Assembly: GCA_017463615.1 (NCBI GenBank)
Contig: JAFTOU010000006.1
Location: 62,001 to 126,000 of the forward strand
Origin: Alistipes sp.
GTDB lineage: Bacteria > Bacteroidota > Bacteroidia > Bacteroidales > Rikenellaceae
Direction of reading: 5' to 3'
Length of the DNA stretch: 64,000 nt
Shown piece after piece: positions 60,662 through 64,000 of this stretch (its first letter is position 1; each line of letters opens with the position of its first letter). Both the position numbers and the translations under genes were made by a program. A model generated the notes under the pieces. That model saw only the letters and a list, made by a program, of their open reading frames with translations, ran no database searches and had not been told where the DNA came from.

Positions 60662-60946
60662 CTACTTCAGCCTACTCTCTATCTTCTCTATCAACGCTGC
60701 AAGTGCCTGACTATCAACACCTGCGCTATTTTCGCTCTCAAGACATACCAGCTCTGTAGCCAGGTCCAGGGCCACCTTTGCCAGAAAGTCGCGGTCGTTG
60801 TAACCGTCCCACTTCTCGCTCATAGCCTCTGCAAGCTGCTCGTTGAGCCTCCTCTCAGCAATACGATACGCCTCCTCCAATGGGTCAGGAATATCTAATC
60901 CATACTGCTTGTTGAGAATTGTAAATGTATGTTTTCTTGTAGCCAT
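60662..60946 (-). CDS. zapA: Cell division protein ZapA
   Basis: 94 residues. KHTFTILNKQYGLDIPDPLE as N-terminal beta part, AYRIAERRLNEQLAEAMSE, YNDRDFLAKVALDLATELV and a C-terminal coiled coil LIEKIESRLK: the ZapA layout. It bundles FtsZ filaments at the division site. 11 bases after the coiled-coil gene that precedes it, so the two are co-transcribed; the candidate 6S RNA follows. Confidence 0.88.
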   Translation of the reverse strand: MATRKHTFTILNKQYGLDIPDPLEEAYRIAERRLNEQLAEAMSEKWDGYNDRDFLAKVALDLATELVCLESENSAGVDSQALAALIEKIESRLK

Positions 60947-60957
60947 ACGTCACCATT

Positions 60958-61260
60958 CTAAATCTTCGCCGAAACGAGCTCAATACACTTGTCAACCTCC
61001 CGCAATAAACGGTTAATCTGTGCTCGCGCCTGCTTTGTATCTCCGCCCTCAGAGGTCATCGCCCCCGTCAGCTTCGCCTGCGCCAGAGCCCTTTCGGTGT
61101 CAGAGAGCTGCTGCTGGAGGGTGCGAATTTTACGCTGCTGTGCCGCTGTAAGCATCTGCAGACGAGCCACCTCCTCCGTCGCAAGAGTGTACTTATCCAG
61201 CATCTTGTCAATGCTTTCCTCTAAGTTCTGTACAATCTTATTCTCTGCCATATTATTCAT
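60958..61260 (-). CDS. Small coiled-coil protein upstream of zapA
   Basis: 100 residues from the ATG at 61260 (MNNMAENKIVQNLEES), or 97 from 61251. A promoter (TTTG, 20 bases, TACCTTTG at 61277-61270) sits right before it, so the leader is very short. Nearly all predicted helix with heptads: VARLQMLTAAQQRKIRTLQQ and QLSDTERALAQAKL, then NRLLREVDKCIELV. Position and shape are like the uncharacterised coiled-coil partners found before zapA in Bacteroidota, comparable to ZapB. A division role is inferred only. Confidence 0.75.
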   Translation of the reverse strand: MNNMAENKIVQNLEESIDKMLDKYTLATEEVARLQMLTAAQQRKIRTLQQQLSDTERALAQAKLTGAMTSEGGDTKQARAQINRLLREVDKCIELVSAKI

Positions 61261-61301
61261 AATATTACACAAAGGTAGTAATAAAAAACTAAACAACCAA
61301 A

Positions 61302-61430
61302 ATTTTATTGTGAAAATACGGCATTAGCTGCGCATCCCTTAAATTTCAGTCGCGGCTGTACTCCCTTGGTACTATCCGCAACTGAAATTTCGCACGATGC
61401 ACACCTACTACCGCATTTTGACAATAAAAT
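61302..61430 (+). repeat. Palindromic element copy 4 (129 bp)
   Basis: Ends ATTTTATTGT and ACAATAAAAT; shoulders GCGCATCCCTT and CGCACGATGCAC; inner arms AAATTTCAGTCGCGG and CCGCAACTGAAATTT; apex TGTACTCCCTTGGTACTA. The inner arm sequence is entirely different from copies 1-3 but still pairs. Confidence 0.8.
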
Positions 61431-61432
61431 GT

Positions 61433-61560
61433 ATTTGTCGTGAAAAGCACGCATTTGCGTCACATCCCTTAAAAAGTAGCATCGGCTGTACCTTTTTTAG
61501 TACTATCCGATGCTACTTTTTTGCACGAAGCCCCGCAACTACGCACTTTTGACGACAAAT
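61433..61560 (+). repeat. Palindromic element copy 5 (128 bp)
   Basis: Two bases after copy 4, same orientation. Ends ATTTGTCGTG and GACGACAAAT; shoulders GTCACATCCCTT and GCACGAAGCCCC; inner arms AAAAAGTAGCATCGG and CCGATGCTACTTTTT; apex TGTACCTTTTTTAGTACTA. Confidence 0.8.
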
Positions 61561-61564
61561 TAGG

Positions 61565-61807
61565 TGCAAGGAGTAACTGGCGGCGCAGATAAATTACGCT
61601 TCTACTCGGATTTAGGGCTGCTGCCGCAGGCAGTGAAAGAAAAAATAGCCATCCGAGGTCAAACTTGTTTGAAACCGAAGGTGGCTATTTTTTATTTCAA
61701 TAACTCTACGAGTTATCCTAAATCTGCAGCGCATAGAAGAGAAACGAAGTTTCTCCAAAAGTTTTTGCGCGCCCTGCTTTTTTCAAAAAGCGGGCAGTAC
61801 TGTGCGT
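61565..61807. other. Structured region downstream of the lipid kinase gene
   Basis: No believable gene. Contains AAAAAATAGCCATCC...GGTGGCTATTTTTT (61644-61694), a GATTTAGG/CCTAAATC pair (61609-61616 and 61717-61725), a GAAACGAAGTTTC hairpin and GCCCTGCTTTTTTCAAAAAGCGGGC (61772-61797). The last may end the leftward lipid kinase transcript. The rest looks like another palindromic insertion. Confidence 0.5.
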
Positions 61808-62668
61808 CTACAGCACGATGCGGAGGTTTTGGAACAGGCACTCGATGGTGATAGGGAATTCGGGGCCGGGTTGTCCGTCCATATCGGTGAGAGGTGAGAG
61901 CGGGGATGTTATTGTCATCTTTGAGGTGCGGATGTGTACCACCTCCTCGTTTGGTGTTCCGCTGATGAGGTACTTTGTGGCGTACCAGGCGCTGGCGAGG
62001 GGTTTGCATTTGCGCAGCATCAGGCAGTCCAGCAGGCCGTCGTTTATTGCAGCGTGGCGTGCAAGGGGTATTCGTCCTGCGGTCTCGCCGTTGAATATGA
62101 GGGTTATCATGCTATCCACATCTATCTCGCCGTTGTCGTGGACGATGTGGAGGGGGATAAACTCGCGGTTGTGCAGCTCCTTGGAGCCCTCTATCAAGTA
62201 GGCGGCTCTACCTATATGTTGTTTTATCTTCTCGGGTGTGTGCTGGGATGTTGTTGTGAACATTCCGAAGCTGAAGATGTTTACGAAGTACTCGCCATTC
62301 ACCCTTCCGCAATCTACGGGTTGCTCTGTGCCGCTGGCTATCTGCTTTGCCGCCTTGATGATGTTGGAGTGCATACCTATCGCCCCGGCGAAGTCGTTTG
62401 CCGTACCTGCGGGGATGATGCCTAAGGGGTAGTCAAGCCCCCTCTGGCGCATAGCGTTTACCACATAGTTTATTGTGCCGTCGCCACCACAGATAACCAC
62501 CAAATCTACCTCTGGAGCACCGTCAAAGGGGTTTTCGCCAAAGCGTAGCATCTTGGGATGTGGGTCGTAGCCCGCATCTACGAATATCTGCTCTATGGTA
62601 TCCATCTTGCGCTTCAGCCTTCCGCGACCAGCCTTTACATTGTAAAGCAATAGCAACTGTTTGTTCAT
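61808..62668 (-). CDS. Diacylglycerol/sphingosine-type lipid kinase (YegS-like)
   Basis: 286 residues. LLLYNVKAGRGRLKRKM at the start, the nucleotide site VVICGGDGTINYVVNAM (61-65 GGDGT), GIIPAGTANDFAGAIGM, and a C-terminal beta domain with VNIFSFGMFT and AAINDGLLDCLML. Complete DAGK catalytic fold. It phosphorylates a lipid such as diacylglycerol or, in sphingolipid-making Bacteroidales, possibly a sphingoid lipid; which one is not readable. Cytoplasmic face of the membrane. Six bases after the apbE stop. Confidence 0.9.
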   Translation of the reverse strand: MNKQLLLLYNVKAGRGRLKRKMDTIEQIFVDAGYDPHPKMLRFGENPFDGAPEVDLVVICGGDGTINYVVNAMRQRGLDYPLGIIPAGTANDFAGAIGMHSNIIKAAKQIASGTEQPVDCGRVNGEYFVNIFSFGMFTTTSQHTPEKIKQHIGRAAYLIEGSKELHNREFIPLHIVHDNGEIDVDSMITLIFNGETAGRIPLARHAAINDGLLDCLMLRKCKPLASAWYATKYLISGTPNEEVVHIRTSKMTITSPLSPLTDMDGQPGPEFPITIECLFQNLRIVL

Positions 62669-62674
62669 AACTCA

Positions 62675-63667
62675 CTAATTTTCAATGGTTGAGAAGATGG
62701 AGTACTCGCCATCCTCTGCCGCCATGATGAAATATACCTCTACACCCTTCTCTTTAAGCTGCTGAGCAAGGGTTACGGCACCCTCCGCCCCCATCGCCAT
62801 AAACATCGTCGCCATGGCATCTGCCACTACGCAGCGTGGCGCTATGACGGTTGCCGAGAGTAGGGTAGAGACCACACTCTTGCCCGTCTTTGGATTTATG
62901 GTGTGCACAACCTTATTGCCCTCACTATCAGTGTAGTAGCGACGATAGTTGCCCGATGTGGCAAGGGCTCTGTCGCTCAGAGGGACAATGGTCTGGCAGT
63001 TCTGTCCAGGATTTTGATTACCCTCAAAGGGGCTATCTACGCCTATGCGCCACTCACGCCCCGAGGCGTTTACTCCCGCAGCGCGAATCTCGCCACCCAC
63101 CTCTACGATGTAGTCGCTGCAACCCATCGCCTCCAGTCGGTCTGCCAGTAGGTCTACGGTGTAACCCTTGGCAAGGGAGTTGAGGTCTAACTGCACGCGG
63201 GGGTCGCTCTTTACTATGCGGTTGCCATTGACGCGAAACTTGTCAAAGCCGACAAAGCGTAGCAACGAGTCTATATTTGGGTTCTCAACCTTCTCCTTGG
63301 CGGCAAAGCCGTACGCCTCGGTCAGGGGCTTTACGGTGATGTCGTACGCACCCCCGCTCATACTGTGCATCTGCGCCGCTACGGCTATGTTGCGAAGCAG
63401 GTGGATGTCAAGCGTATCCGCCTGATTGCTGTTTATGCGGCTGATGAGCGACTGGGGGTTAAATATTGACATTGAGGACTTTGCGAGGGTGTCTATCCTC
63501 ATCGCCTCGGCGTATATGTCGGCAGTTTTTGCGGTGGTATTTGCAACGATGCGGAAGGTTGTGCCCAGCATAAAGCCCTCCACGGTTGTGTACCGCGAGC
63601 GAGGAGCACAGCCGACGGTTAGCATTAGCAGTGCCGTTGCAAATAGCGCATTTATGAGTTGTTTCAT
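62675..63667 (-). CDS. apbE: FAD:protein FMN transferase
   Basis: 330 residues. Lipoprotein signal MKQLINALFATALLMLTVGC. ApbE features: VEGFMLGTTFRIVAN, SMSIFNPQSLISRIN, GGAYDITVKPLTEAYGF, LDLNSLAKGYTVDLLADRLE, YIVEVGGEIRAAG, and HTINPKTGKSVVS near the C-terminus with DAMATMFMAMG. It attaches FMN to Thr of flavoproteins such as NqrB/NqrC and RnfG/RnfD at the periplasmic side. A -7 element TACCTTTG lies at 63697-63690. Probably co-transcribed with the lipid kinase. Confidence 0.93.
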   Translation of the reverse strand: MKQLINALFATALLMLTVGCAPRSRYTTVEGFMLGTTFRIVANTTAKTADIYAEAMRIDTLAKSSMSIFNPQSLISRINSNQADTLDIHLLRNIAVAAQMHSMSGGAYDITVKPLTEAYGFAAKEKVENPNIDSLLRFVGFDKFRVNGNRIVKSDPRVQLDLNSLAKGYTVDLLADRLEAMGCSDYIVEVGGEIRAAGVNASGREWRIGVDSPFEGNQNPGQNCQTIVPLSDRALATSGNYRRYYTDSEGNKVVHTINPKTGKSVVSTLLSATVIAPRCVVADAMATMFMAMGAEGAVTLAQQLKEKGVEVYFIMAAEDGEYSIFSTIEN

Positions 63668-63801
63668 CTTTTATCGTTTTACGACAACGCAAAGGTAAGA
63701 AAATTTTGTGTAAAAACGCAATTAGAACCCTCTCTAATAGATTATTGAAAAAAAAGAGGCGGAAAATTCGTTAAATTGTTTCTAAATCAAGAAATTATCC
63801 C

Positions 63802-63809
63802 TATCTTTG
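63802..63809 (+). promoter_or_regulatory. -7 element upstream of rpsO
   Basis: TATCTTTG. The nearest TTG (63776-63778) is 23 bases upstream, a little far, so the -33 assignment is weak. Leader of about 75 bases. Confidence 0.55.
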
Positions 63810-63889
63810 CACCGCTTTAACGCGATTCCGGTAAGGGGAATGCGGATGAAGTATTATTAACAATTTATAAACTCAAAATTTTTTTCACT

Positions 63890-64000
63890 ATGGCTTATTT
63901 AACAGCAGAGAAAAAGGAGGAGATTTTCGGTCAGTACGGCAAGTCTAACAAGGACACTGGTTCTCCAGAGAGCCAGATTGCACTGTTTTCGTACCGTATC
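63890..64000 (+). CDS. rpsO: Small-subunit ribosomal protein uS15 (3' end outside window)
   Basis: The first 37 codons are visible: [20 protein letters not shown] and [16 protein letters not shown], the conserved N-terminus of S15. It binds 16S rRNA in the platform of the 30S subunit. The about 75-base leader could hold the autoregulatory site known in other bacteria, but I see no clear copy. Confidence 0.93.
   Translation, partial: MAYLTAEKKEEIFGQYGKSNKDTGSPESQIALFSYRI

Overview
The window is chromosomal DNA of a member of the phylum Bacteroidota, order Bacteroidales; I infer the Rikenellaceae/Alistipes area, but only loosely. The reasons are two SusC/SusD-type operons, fimbrillin-like lipoproteins, a type B L31 protein, the absence of Shine-Dalgarno sites, and many promoters of the Bacteroidota form TTTG (-33), 19-21 bases, TAnnTTTG (-7).

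Layout. 1-12,800: a long leftward operon (SusC, SusD, a fimbrillin-like lipoprotein, two lipoproteins with a C-terminal FSU-type domain, a 46-residue peptide, then three metallo-beta-lactamase-fold paralogues, the last cut by the window edge). 12,800-13,340: repeats and divergent promoters. 13,350-16,020: hydroxyacid dehydrogenase, a RhaD-like aldolase and a glycerophosphodiesterase-family lipoprotein. 16,075-23,919: rpmE2, comEC, a PepSY-like protein, an outer-membrane barrel, a PlsC acyltransferase, a bile-acid:sodium-symporter-family transporter, and a thioredoxin-ferritin-desulfoferrodoxin operon. 23,920-32,605: M23 peptidase, recX-prmC-aroC-aroA, lptB, recQ. 32,606-33,825: paired hairpin repeats, tRNA-fMet, aquaporin. 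34,147-40,376: a small outer-membrane protein, then a leftward sulfate-activation/sulfotransferase cluster (SLC13 permease, cysC, cysD, cysN, sulfotransferase). 41,583-50,000: a second SusC/SusD operon with a metallophosphoesterase, driven by a promoter inside a 19-bp inverted repeat next to a tyrosine recombinase. 50,074-53,136: a large fibronectin-III lipoprotein. 53,350-64,000: pdxB, an agmatinase-family gene, two FKBP-type lipoproteins, rny, a candidate 6S RNA, zapA with a coiled-coil partner, a lipid kinase, apbE and the start of rpsO.

The most notable systems are: (1) a predicted phase-variable SusC/SusD operon whose only promoter lies in a 123-bp invertible segment (48,713-48,873), with the recombinase's own last codons forming one repeat; (2) a complete PAPS-making cluster ending in a sulfotransferase with no sulfite-forming reductase beside it, recalling gut Bacteroides steroid/cholesterol sulfonation loci; (3) a family of five ~127-bp single-hairpin elements whose inner stem sequence varies while pairing is kept; and (4) an outer-membrane nutrient-type operon that carries triplicated secreted metallo-beta-lactamase-fold proteins and a tiny peptide whose C-terminus resembles that of a neighbouring lipoprotein. 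All functions come from reading motifs; no database search was run.
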